Shown here: positions 5,400 through 11,121 of the stretch, in pieces
How the letters are laid out: every line of letters begins with the position of its first letter
How positions within the stretch are numbered: the stretch's first letter is position 1
Assembly: GCA_038236965.1 (NCBI GenBank)
Contig: JBBRZF010000092.1
Location: 1-13,495, forward strand
Direction of reading: 5' to 3'
Source of the DNA: JBBRZF01 sp038236965
GTDB lineage: Bacteria > Acidobacteriota > Terriglobia > Terriglobales > Acidobacteriaceae
DNA: 13,495 nt
Notes under the pieces: generated by a model
Database searches by the model: none
What the model saw: the letters and a program-made list of their open reading frames with translations, nothing else
What the model was told of the DNA's origin: nothing
Made by a program: the position numbers and the translations under genes

Positions 5400-6536
5400 C
5401 TGGCTACTAACACCAAACGCGACTATTACGAAGTTCTCGGTGTCTCCCGCTCGGCGGGCGACACCGAGATCAAAAGCGCCTATCGCAAGCTGGCAATGCA
5501 ATTCCACCCCGACCGCAACGCCGAACCCGGCGCGGAAGAGCGCTTCAAGGAATGCAGTGAAGCCTACGCCATCCTGAGCGACGGACAGAAGCGGGCAGCC
5601 TACGACCAGTACGGACACGCCGCGGTGAATGGAGGCGGCGCGGGCGCTCCGGGCGGCTTCGGCTTCAGCGCCGACGTGGACTTCAGCGACATCATCGGCG
5701 AGATGTTCGGTTTCGGCGACATGTTCGGCCAGCAGCGCGGAGGCTCGCGACGCACGCGTGCGCAACGCGGCGGCGACCTGCGCGAAGACCTCACGCTTAC
5801 TTTCGAGGAAGCGTGCTTCGGCGTAGCCAGGGAGATCGAGATTCGTCGCCACGAACCTTGCGCGACTTGCCACGGCACGGGCGCAGCGCCCGGCAAGCAG
5901 CCGACCACCTGCCGCAGTTGTTCCGGACGCGGACAGGTTCGTTATCAGCAAGGATTCTTCAGTATCTCGCGCACCTGCCCGGCATGTCAGGGCGTTGGCA
6001 CCACCATCAGCGACCCGTGCAAGGGATGCAAGGGCAACGGCCTGGTGATGGGAACCGAGCGACTGGAAGTGAAGGTGCCTGCCGGAGTGGAAGAGGGAAC
6101 TCGAATCCTCTTTACCGGACATGGCGAAGCGGGAGCCAACGGCGGGCCAGCAGGCGACGTCTACGTCGTGCTGCACGTGAAGGAGCATCCCTTCTTCGAG
6201 CGCGAAGGCAAGGACCTCTACTGCGTCGTGCCAATTTCGTTCGCGCAAGCGGCCATCGGCGCGGAGATTAAAATCCCAACTCTCGAAGGCGAGACCGTAC
6301 TCAAAGTTCCCGAAGGCTCGCAGACGGCAACGAATTTCCGGATGCGACACAAGGGCGTTCCCATCCTGAACGGACACGGACGCGGCGACCTCTTCGTAGA
6401 GATCAAGGTGCAGACGCCCGGCAAACTGAATAAGCGTCAGCGCGAATTGCTGCAGGAACTGGATTTGATCGGCAAGGTGGAGAACAAGCCAGAACGCCGC
6501 TCGCTCCTGAGCAAAGTGAAAGACATCTTCGGCTAG
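5400..6536 (+). CDS. dnaJ: Chaperone protein DnaJ (apparent CTG start)
   Basis: This type I J-protein stimulates DnaK ATPase and binds unfolded clients. Taking CTG at 5400 as start gives 378 residues, the usual length. The J domain (6-72) has DYYEVLGV and HPD (36-38). A Gly/Phe region (about 78-115) follows, then four zinc motifs: CATCHGTG (154), CRSCSGRG (171), CPACQGVG (193) and CKGCKGNG (207). Beta-barrel client domains and a C-terminal dimerisation tail complete it. Between the grpE stop (5370-5372) and the J domain there is no in-frame ATG, GTG or TTG. The CTG at 5400 has AAGGA (5387-5391) 8 bases upstream and is followed by ATNTKRDYYEVLG, as expected for the family. The first ATG, at 5496, would remove helices I and II of the J domain. 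Confidence 0.94.
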   Translation: MATNTKRDYYEVLGVSRSAGDTEIKSAYRKLAMQFHPDRNAEPGAEERFKECSEAYAILSDGQKRAAYDQYGHAAVNGGGAGAPGGFGFSADVDFSDIIGEMFGFGDMFGQQRGGSRRTRAQRGGDLREDLTLTFEEACFGVAREIEIRRHEPCATCHGTGAAPGKQPTTCRSCSGRGQVRYQQGFFSISRTCPACQGVGTTISDPCKGCKGNGLVMGTERLEVKVPAGVEEGTRILFTGHGEAGANGGPAGDVYVVLHVKEHPFFEREGKDLYCVVPISFAQAAIGAEIKIPTLEGETVLKVPEGSQTATNFRMRHKGVPILNGHGRGDLFVEIKVQTPGKLNKRQRELLQELDLIGKVENKPERRSLLSKVKDIFG

Positions 6537-6564
6537 GTTCTTCGCCAGAAAATGAATTGCACCA

Positions 6565-6590
6565 AAAGGCCGCCCTAACCGGTGGCTTTA
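6565..6590 (+). terminator. Weak terminator after dnaJ
   Basis: GCCGCC (6569-6574) pairs with GGTGGC (6581-6586), including one G-U pair. The stem is extended by A-tract/T-tract pairing with a bulge and ends in CTTTACT. It is 28 bases after the stop, so it plausibly ends the hrcA operon, though the U-run is short. Confidence 0.45.
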
Positions 6591-6655
6591 CTCTAGTGAT
6601 TGTTTGTTCTTGCTTTTCAAATTGCCAAATTACCCGATTACCAGATTAAAATTGC

Positions 6656-7363
6656 ATGACTCGCCGCCGCTGGATCGCCGATGAAGTGACTGCCGACCGA
6701 TGCGCTCTGACCGGAGCGCACGCCGCGCATCTGGCCCGTGTACTGCGGGCGAAGGTTGGTCAGGAGTTCGATGTGGCCGCCGGAGATGTGGTGCGCCACG
6801 CTGTCGTGACCAGCGTAGCCGACGATCGCGTCGAGTTCTCTTTGGGCGAAGTGATCGACTCGATGGAAGACACGCGGCTTACCCTGCTGCTCGCCGTCTT
6901 CAAATTCGACCGCTTTGAGTGGGCGCTGGAAAAATGTACGGAGCTGGGAGTCTCGCGCATCGTTCCCGTGATAGCCCGGCGAACGGACGCCCACCTGGCA
7001 CAGGCGGCGGAAAAGCGCGTGGAGCGCTGGCGCAAGATCGTCCGCGAGGCCGCCGAGCAATCCCGCCGCATCGCTCCCCCGAAGATTACCGAGCCCTTAA
7101 AGCTGAAGCAGGCGCTCGCGACGGAGGCTGCCATCCGCAGCGTGCTTTCGGAGACCGAGAAGTTCACTACTCTGCGCGAAGTGGTGGAGACGAACGAGGA
7201 GGCGGACTCGCTGGCGCTCGCCATCGGCCCCGAAGGTGGCTGGGCGGAAGAGGAATTAAAGGCCTTTATCGAGGCGGGATGGATATCGGCTTCGCTGGGT
7301 GGCACCATTCTGCGCGCCGAGACGGCGGCCATCGCCGCAACGACGATTGCGAAGCTGCTCTAA
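6656..7363 (+). CDS. rsmE: 16S rRNA (uracil1498-N3)-methyltransferase RsmE
   Basis: The 235-residue SPOUT-class (trefoil knot) enzyme methylates N3 of U1498 in 16S rRNA using S-adenosylmethionine. An N-terminal PUA-like RNA-binding domain (about 1-65, with HLARVLRAKVGQEF) precedes the knot domain. Family markers are KFDRFEWALEKCTELGVSRI (83-102), EAAEQSRR (131-138), AIGPEGGW (189-196) and SLGGTILRAETAAI (213-226); the last two build the cofactor pocket. Length is normal. No Shine-Dalgarno is evident before the ATG, which follows the A/T-rich CCAAATTACCCGATTACCAG stretch (6625-6644). In many bacteria rsmE lies near dnaJ or prmA, which fits the position here. Spacing of 119 bp and a weak terminator leave open whether it is cotranscribed with dnaJ. 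Confidence 0.95.
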   Translation: MTRRRWIADEVTADRCALTGAHAAHLARVLRAKVGQEFDVAAGDVVRHAVVTSVADDRVEFSLGEVIDSMEDTRLTLLLAVFKFDRFEWALEKCTELGVSRIVPVIARRTDAHLAQAAEKRVERWRKIVREAAEQSRRIAPPKITEPLKLKQALATEAAIRSVLSETEKFTTLREVVETNEEADSLALAIGPEGGWAEEELKAFIEAGWISASLGGTILRAETAAIAATTIAKLL

Positions 7364-7439
7364 GCAGCCCAAAAGCAAAAAGCCGCCACGGAATTCACGG
7401 ATAAAGAGCTACAGATCACTCGTGGAGGGACAACATTTT

Positions 7440-7454
7440 CTCGGAAATTCCGAG
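7440..7454. repeat. Perfect 15-bp inverted repeat
   Basis: CTCGGAA and TTCCGAG flank a single central A, forming a perfect palindrome in the gap after rsmE. It resembles a dimeric-regulator operator more than a hairpin, since the loop is too small to fold as RNA. No adjacent promoter is apparent. Confidence 0.5.
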
Positions 7455-7464
7455 CCTGCCTTTT

Positions 7465-7521
7465 GAAACCTTCGAAACTTTGGAAACCTGTGAAACCTTC
7501 TCCTAAGAAACCTTCGAAACC
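7465..7521. repeat. 9-bp GAAACCTTC tandem repeat
   Basis: Four contiguous 9-bp units fill 7465-7500, with variants in the last bases. A 6-bp interruption and then nearly two more units (7507-7521) follow. The array lies between rsmE and the terminator of the small minus-strand gene. It has no reading frame of interest. Confidence 0.8.
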
Positions 7522-7551
7522 GAAAAAATTATTCCCTCATAAATAAGTGAA

Positions 7552-7571
7552 GGGGACGCTTTCGCGTCCCC
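7552..7571 (-). terminator. Strong hairpin terminator of the small Lys-rich gene
   Basis: GGGGACGC and GCGTCCCC form a perfect 8-bp GC-rich stem around a 4-base loop. On the minus strand it lies 25 bases after the stop of the lysine-rich gene and is followed by the T-rich TTCACTTATTTAT. It may also stop readthrough from the plus strand. Confidence 0.65.
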
Positions 7572-7596
7572 CGTTGAAGTTCGGTCAATGGACCAG

Positions 7597-7656
7597 TTAC
7601 TTCTTTTTCTTTGCGGCCTTTTTCGCGGGTTTCTTTGCAGCCTTTTTCGTTGCCAT
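7597..7656 (-). CDS. 19-residue Lys/Ala-rich histone H1-tail-like peptide
   Basis: A short minus-strand frame encodes MATKKAAKKPAKKAAKKKK: 11 of 19 residues are Lys, the rest Ala, Pro, Thr and Met. The KKAAKKPAKK pattern is that of histone H1-like tails (as in BpH1, Hc1 or the HupB tail), so nucleic-acid or other polyanion binding is a reasonable inference. Support for its being a gene is contextual. GGGAG lies 10 bases before the ATG, a TTGACT-N17-TATACA promoter lies about 60 bases before it, and a strong hairpin follows the stop. Synonymous codons vary (GCA, GCT, GCG and GCC for Ala; AAA and AAG for Lys), so it is not a simple DNA repeat. It might be a remnant of a longer histone-like gene, but the complete signals argue for an intact unit. 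It is too short for most gene callers. Confidence 0.6.
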   Translation of the reverse strand: MATKKAAKKPAKKAAKKKK

Positions 7657-7689
7657 GGTGTCTATTCTCCCTTTCGATTTGTCATCGAT

Positions 7690-7713
7690 ATTGCAACGAT
7701 GGAATGTTGCAAT
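7690..7713. promoter_or_regulatory. Perfect inverted repeat at the start of the Lys-rich transcript
   Basis: ATTGCAAC (7690-7697) and GTTGCAAT (7706-7713) are exact inverted arms with an 8-base spacer. Relative to the promoter just upstream they cover about +3 to +26 of the minus-strand transcript. This is the position of a repressor operator, or of a 5' leader hairpin that could protect or regulate the mRNA. Confidence 0.6.
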
Positions 7714-7721
7714 TTCCTAGT

Positions 7722-7750
7722 TGTATAAGTTGATTGAAAAACTAAGTCAA
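7722..7750 (-). promoter_or_regulatory. Sigma70-like promoter of the Lys-rich gene
   Basis: On the minus strand TTGACT (7750-7745) and TATACA (7727-7722) are separated by an ideal 17 bp in locally A/T-rich DNA. The predicted start near 7715 gives a leader of about 60 bases. It is one of the two best promoter matches in the window. Confidence 0.65.
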
Positions 7751-7919
7751 GAGAAAAAACGAAGCGTCACCGGGTGGGAACCTCCCTCTTCCTTCGGTTT
7801 TCTCCGCTCCGCAACCTTCCTGTCAGTCGCCCGGATTTCGTTCGGTGCGTTCGTGAATTTTTCGACATGCGTTTTGCCTAGTGTTCGTGCACCTTCGCGC
7901 GATTCTAGAAAATCGACTC
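7751..7919. other. Gap between the CPBP protease and the Lys-rich promoter
   Basis: I see no gene here. It is the region downstream of the minus-strand protease gene. A weak hairpin (CGATT/AATCG around TTCTAG on the minus strand, near 7899-7914) could help end that transcript, but it lacks a U-run. Confidence 0.4.
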
Positions 7920-8690
7920 TCATTTCATCAGCACGCGCATGAGGACTCCGGTGAAGGCGTCGTGCATCGCATGGGCCATCATGGCGGGTCGAAGATTTTT
8001 TTTGAAAATCACCAGCGCGGAGAACATCATGCCGAAAATCGCGATGAGGAGCATCCTCTGCAAACCTTCATATCCGTGTGCCAAACCGAAGACCAGAGAG
8101 GCTCCGATGGCGCCGATCCAAACGCTCTTGGTAAGCGATGCGAACTGCCTCTGGAAGTATCCGCGGAAGAGGATTTCTTCGACGAATCCGGCGGTCGCGC
8201 TCACCAGAAAAAAGACATACATTTCAGCGTTGGTACGCGGCGCCAAAAAACCTATCTGCTTGCGAACGTCGTCGATTTTTTTCGCCACGTCGTGCGTCTG
8301 CCCGGCCAATCCCAAGGCATAACCCAAGGCCGACAGCGTGAGCAGGGCCAGCACCCAGAATCCGAAGGCCAGCGCTATATCGAGCAACGCATCTTCCACG
8401 GTCTTCCAGCGTTCGCCCACGATGTCGCGGAGCTTGACCCCAGCCAGTTTGAATCCCCACCACGCATATCCGAAGGCGACCCACTCCCAGGCCATCTGCA
8501 AAACGTATTGCGGGATTCGCCCGTGGTTCGTCGCCACCGGATGTTCCGATCTCGAGCCCGCATACGACATCAGCAGCAGCACCAGCAGCAGGGAGACGGT
8601 GTGCCACATGGGTGCCACGCGCGCGTAGGGATCGGGTGCCGTCTCCGGTTGTGGCATCATCGGTTGCTCTAGTGCGGAACTCTCGTCCAT
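7920..8690 (-). CDS. CPBP family intramembrane metalloprotease
   Basis: The 256-residue membrane protein belongs to the CPBP (CAAX protease and bacteriocin-processing, PF02517) family. The conserved motifs are present: EEILFRGYFQ (Glu171, Glu172 and Arg176), FGLAHG with His205, and HAMHD (240-244). These supply the Glu/His metal site. A polar Pro-rich tail of about 27 residues precedes six or so hydrophobic segments, near 29-45, 64-80, 102-130, 157-175, 190-204 and 210-230. The substrate is unknown; family members process prenylated or bacteriocin-like proteins, and many are uncharacterised. The ATG at 8690 is chosen, with AGGAG close upstream (3-base spacing, tight). A TTG at 8726 would add 12 residues. 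It is divergent from the thiolase. Confidence 0.88.
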   Translation of the reverse strand: MDESSALEQPMMPQPETAPDPYARVAPMWHTVSLLLVLLLMSYAGSRSEHPVATNHGRIPQYVLQMAWEWVAFGYAWWGFKLAGVKLRDIVGERWKTVEDALLDIALAFGFWVLALLTLSALGYALGLAGQTHDVAKKIDDVRKQIGFLAPRTNAEMYVFFLVSATAGFVEEILFRGYFQRQFASLTKSVWIGAIGASLVFGLAHGYEGLQRMLLIAIFGMMFSALVIFKKNLRPAMMAHAMHDAFTGVLMRVLMK

Positions 8691-8842
8691 AGGCTCCTTG
8701 GTGGTCCGTGGGCACTCTGCGACCAACCCGGCCGCGCCGCCATCTTATAATTGAAGTGTATAAGCTACTAGCGTCCGCCGGAGTGTGGGGCTCCCGACGT
8801 TTTTTTGTTTCTCCCCCGCAATCAAATCTGAGGGAGCTAAGG
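8691..8842. promoter_or_regulatory. Divergent promoter region, CPBP protease / thiolase
   Basis: This 152-bp gap must carry promoters for both flanking genes. TATAAT at 8746-8751 (plus strand) is a possible -10 for the thiolase, but no good -35 stands 16-18 bp before it. A second TATAAG follows at 8758-8763. The plus-strand leader ends with a clear ribosome-binding site. Confidence 0.35.
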
Positions 8843-10042
8843 ATGGCATCGCAAGAAGACGTAGTGATCATCTCCGGCGCACGTACGCCGGTTGGTAAAT
8901 TCATGGGCGCAATGGCCGACATCTCCGCGCCGCAGCTGGGCGCCATCGCCATCAAGGAAGCCGTGCGTCGCGCCAGCATCACCGACCTCAACCTGATCAA
9001 TGAATGCATCATGGGAAACGTGGTGCAGGCCGGCATCGGACAGAATCCCGCGCGCCAGGCCGCGATTTTCGCCGGACTTCCGCCGCAAGTGGGCGCCATG
9101 ACCATCAACAAAGTCTGCGGGTCGGGACTGAAATCCGTCGCACTCGCCGCGCAAGCCATACAGACGGGGAACGCCGAGATCGTCGTCGCCGGAGGCATGG
9201 AGTCGATGAGCAACGCGCCTTACCTGCTGCTCAACGCGCGCAAGGGATACCGGCTCGGCAACGGAACGCTGGTCGATTCCATGGTCAACGACGGGCTCTG
9301 GGACAAGTACAACGATTACCACATGGGCGTCACCGGAGAGAACGTCGCCGAGAGGTACAAGGTCACGCGCGAACAGCAGGACGAGTACGCCGTGAAGTCG
9401 CACCAGAAGGCGATTGCCGCCATCAAGGCGGGACGCTTCAAGGATGAGATCATCGCCGTCGAGCTTCCGCCCAAGAAGAAAGGTGGCGAGCCCGGCTTGT
9501 TCGATACCGACGAGAGTCCGCGCGAAGACACCACGGCGGAGACGCTTCGCAAACTGAAGCCCGCATTCAAAAAAGACGGCACGGTGACGGCAGGCAACGC
9601 TCCCAGCACCAACGATGGAGCCGCTGCCCTGGTCGTGACCAGCGCGCGCAAGGCGCAGGAACTCGGCGCCAAGCCGATGGCCCGCATCATCGCACAGGCG
9701 ACCAGCGGCCTCGCCCCCGAATGGGTGATGATGGCTCCCGTGGACGCCATCCGCCAGATCTGGCAGAAGACCGGATGGAAGGCGAACGACGTCGATCTCT
9801 ACGAGATCAACGAAGCCTTCTCGGTGGCAGCCTACGCCGTGACCGGCGAGCTCGGACTCGATCTCGCCCGCGTCAACGTCAATGGCGGCGCGGTCGCCCT
9901 CGGACATCCCATCGGTGCCAGCGGCGCGCGCATCCTCATCACCCTGCTTTACGAAATGCAGAAGCGCGACGCCAAACGCGGCATCGCCGCGCTGTGTCTC
10001 GGCGGCGGGAATGCCGTGGCTATGGCGGTGGAGCGTTCGTAG
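8843..10042 (+). CDS. Acetyl-CoA C-acetyltransferase (thiolase)
   Basis: The 399-residue thiolase is of the degradative/biosynthetic AtoB/PhaA/ThlA type, condensing two acetyl-CoA to acetoacetyl-CoA or running in reverse. Catalytic elements are Cys92 in NKVCGSGLKS, NEAF (323-326), His355 in GHPIGASGAR and Cys385 in CLGGGNAVAM. MASQEDVVIISGARTPVGKF opens the N-terminal thiolase domain. Residues 205-235 include a Lys-rich loop (PPKKKGGEP) and DTDESPRED, typical of the family. The frame is open upstream, but ATG 8843 is chosen because AGGGAG (8831-8836) sits 6 bases before it and the homology starts there. It stands alone, so whether it serves PHB synthesis, ketogenesis or beta-oxidation is undecided; atoB-like is the closest label. 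A terminator follows. Confidence 0.95.
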   Translation: MASQEDVVIISGARTPVGKFMGAMADISAPQLGAIAIKEAVRRASITDLNLINECIMGNVVQAGIGQNPARQAAIFAGLPPQVGAMTINKVCGSGLKSVALAAQAIQTGNAEIVVAGGMESMSNAPYLLLNARKGYRLGNGTLVDSMVNDGLWDKYNDYHMGVTGENVAERYKVTREQQDEYAVKSHQKAIAAIKAGRFKDEIIAVELPPKKKGGEPGLFDTDESPREDTTAETLRKLKPAFKKDGTVTAGNAPSTNDGAAALVVTSARKAQELGAKPMARIIAQATSGLAPEWVMMAPVDAIRQIWQKTGWKANDVDLYEINEAFSVAAYAVTGELGLDLARVNVNGGAVALGHPIGASGARILITLLYEMQKRDAKRGIAALCLGGGNAVAMAVERS

Positions 10043-10062
10043 CTTTTATTCGTTGTCGAGAG

Positions 10063-10092
10063 AAGGCCGTCTTCGCGGGCGGCCTTTTCTAT
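10063..10092 (+). terminator. Rho-independent terminator after the thiolase gene
   Basis: AAGGCCGTC (10063-10071) pairs with GGCGGCCTT (10078-10086) with one G-U pair, around a 6-base TTCGCG loop. TTTCTATTT follows. It is 20 bases after the stop. Confidence 0.85.
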
Positions 10093-10165
10093 TTGCGTCT
10101 TTTGATTGCGTCGGACGCGTCACTCGCGATACTTTTCCTTACCACGCAGGTTCGAGGAGGCTGGT

Positions 10166-10732
10166 ATGAAGTGGTTGCTCTGGATACTGGGGACGGTAGT
10201 AGGAATCGTCGTCGTCGCCATTGTCGTGCTCTTCGCGATGGGAATGCGCAGCGACGCCGGAAAGATCAACACGGCCATCGAGATCAATCGTCCGCCTGCC
10301 GAGGTCTGGCCCTGGATCACCGATGCCGCTCATCAGAAGCGTTGGGTAGGTTGGCTGGTGGACATCAAACCGCTCAACGACAAGAAGGGCGTCGGCGAAC
10401 GATCCGTCTGGATCATGGAAGATAAGTACAACAATAATCAGCGCATGGAGATCGTCGGCGAAGTCACTGAAGTCAGCGAAGGAAAATCTGTCGCTGTGAA
10501 AATGATGGCACCGGGAATGTTCAGCGGCCTCGCCAGCTACACGCTCACCGACCTGGGCAACGGATGCACACGCATGGAAAGCCGCGGTCAATACCACTAC
10601 GACAGCACCTTCGCGCGCTTTATGGAGCCCCTCATCACACCGCAGGCAGCCAAGAAGATGAACACGGACCTCGCCGCGCTGAAGAACCTGATCGAGGCTG
10701 AACGGGTTGCGGCACCTGCCGTGACGAAATAA
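10166..10732 (+). CDS. Membrane-anchored SRPBCC family protein
   Basis: The 188-residue protein has one N-terminal hydrophobic helix (about residues 3-26, KWLLWILGTVVGIVVVAIVV). It is probably an uncleaved anchor, as no signal-peptidase site is evident. The rest reads as a START/SRPBCC (polyketide cyclase/dehydrase, Bet v 1-like) fold: NTAIEINRPPAEVWPWITD (35-53), KRWVGWLVDIKPL (58-70), a GVGERSVW strand, then strands ending in ESRGQYHYDS and a long C-terminal helix (FMEPLITPQAAKKMNTDLAALKNLIEAE). Such domains bind hydrophobic ligands; the ligand here is unknown. The strong GAGGAGG (10154-10160) five bases before ATG 10166 decides the start against the longer open frame. It follows the thiolase terminator, so it is probably a separate transcript. 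Confidence 0.85.
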   Translation: MKWLLWILGTVVGIVVVAIVVLFAMGMRSDAGKINTAIEINRPPAEVWPWITDAAHQKRWVGWLVDIKPLNDKKGVGERSVWIMEDKYNNNQRMEIVGEVTEVSEGKSVAVKMMAPGMFSGLASYTLTDLGNGCTRMESRGQYHYDSTFARFMEPLITPQAAKKMNTDLAALKNLIEAERVAAPAVTK

Positions 10733-10737
10733 TTAGG

Positions 10738-10763
10738 AGCCCACGTCAGTGGGCTAACGTGGG
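10738..10763. repeat. Dispersed palindromic element, copy 2 (two alternative hairpins)
   Basis: AGCCCAC (10738-10744) pairs perfectly with GTGGGCT (10749-10755). Overlapping it, CCCACGT (10740-10746) pairs perfectly with ACGTGGG (10757-10763). The two 7-bp stems exclude each other. GTGGGCTAACG (10749-10759) is shared with 96-106. It lies 6 bases after the SRPBCC stop codon and may work as a transcript end or REP-like element. Confidence 0.7.
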
Positions 10764-10861
10764 TCCGCTCGCTTCTCTGACTTCCGATCACCCGATTCGC
10801 AATTACCGGATTCGCACTCTGCCCGGCCATCCCCGCCGCGGTTTTTCTTTTCCTACTGGCT
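10764..10861. other. Intergenic DNA with no gene seen
   Basis: This holds a CCGATCACCCGATTCGCAAT stretch (10783-10802) that resembles the CCAAATTACCCGATTACCAG stretch before rsmE (6625-6644), again suggesting a dispersed family. No promoter is evident. Confidence 0.4.
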
Positions 10862-11005
10862 ATGGGGCTCCTTCACCACCAAGCCACCATGCGCGAAGAG
10901 GACGGACAATGGGTCTGCTCCCGTTGCGGACTGGTCAATCCGTCCGATGACCAGCCGTGTATCCCGATGTCGATCGAACCTGCAGACACCGCGAGCGCGG
11001 CGTAA
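10862..11005 (+). CDS. Small zinc-ribbon-like hypothetical protein
   Basis: A 47-residue frame contains GQWVCSRCGLVNPSDDQPC (15-33). CxxC (Cys19, Cys22) with Cys33 downstream would supply three of the four ligands of a rubredoxin-like or zinc-ribbon knuckle; the N-terminal His pair could give the fourth. Codon choice looks like that of the neighbours (mostly G or C in third position). There is no convincing Shine-Dalgarno before ATG 10862 or before the inner ATG 10889. The inner start would give 38 residues, beginning MREEDGQW, and keep the motif. No membrane or signal segment is present. It sits alone between the SRPBCC and YifB genes. I cannot name a family; it may be a real small protein or an eroded fragment. 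Confidence 0.5.
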   Translation: MGLLHHQATMREEDGQWVCSRCGLVNPSDDQPCIPMSIEPADTASAA

Positions 11006-11036
11006 CAAAAGCCGTCCACACACCCAATCTTGTACA

Positions 11037-11058
11037 GAGTCACTCCTCTTCGTGACTC
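11037..11058 (+). promoter_or_regulatory. Perfect hairpin upstream of the YifB gene
   Basis: GAGTCAC and GTGACTC are exact 7-bp inverted arms around an 8-base loop, 63 bases before the GTG start of the AAA+ gene. There is no U-run after it, so it is more likely an operator or leader hairpin than a terminator. Confidence 0.45.
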
Positions 11059-11121
11059 AAGACACATACCCTTCGCCCGCACCTTGGTAGCCTCACCAGT
11101 CTCTAACTTCCGGGGTATGCA

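Noticed and set aside
7881..8672. 263-codon plus-strand open frame opposite the CPBP protease
   Set aside because: The opposite strand encodes transmembrane segments and complete CPBP motifs; this frame shows none.
8708..8842. Upstream extension of the thiolase frame
   Set aside because: The sequence is Arg-rich and unlike thiolases; AGGGAG before ATG 8843 fixes the start.
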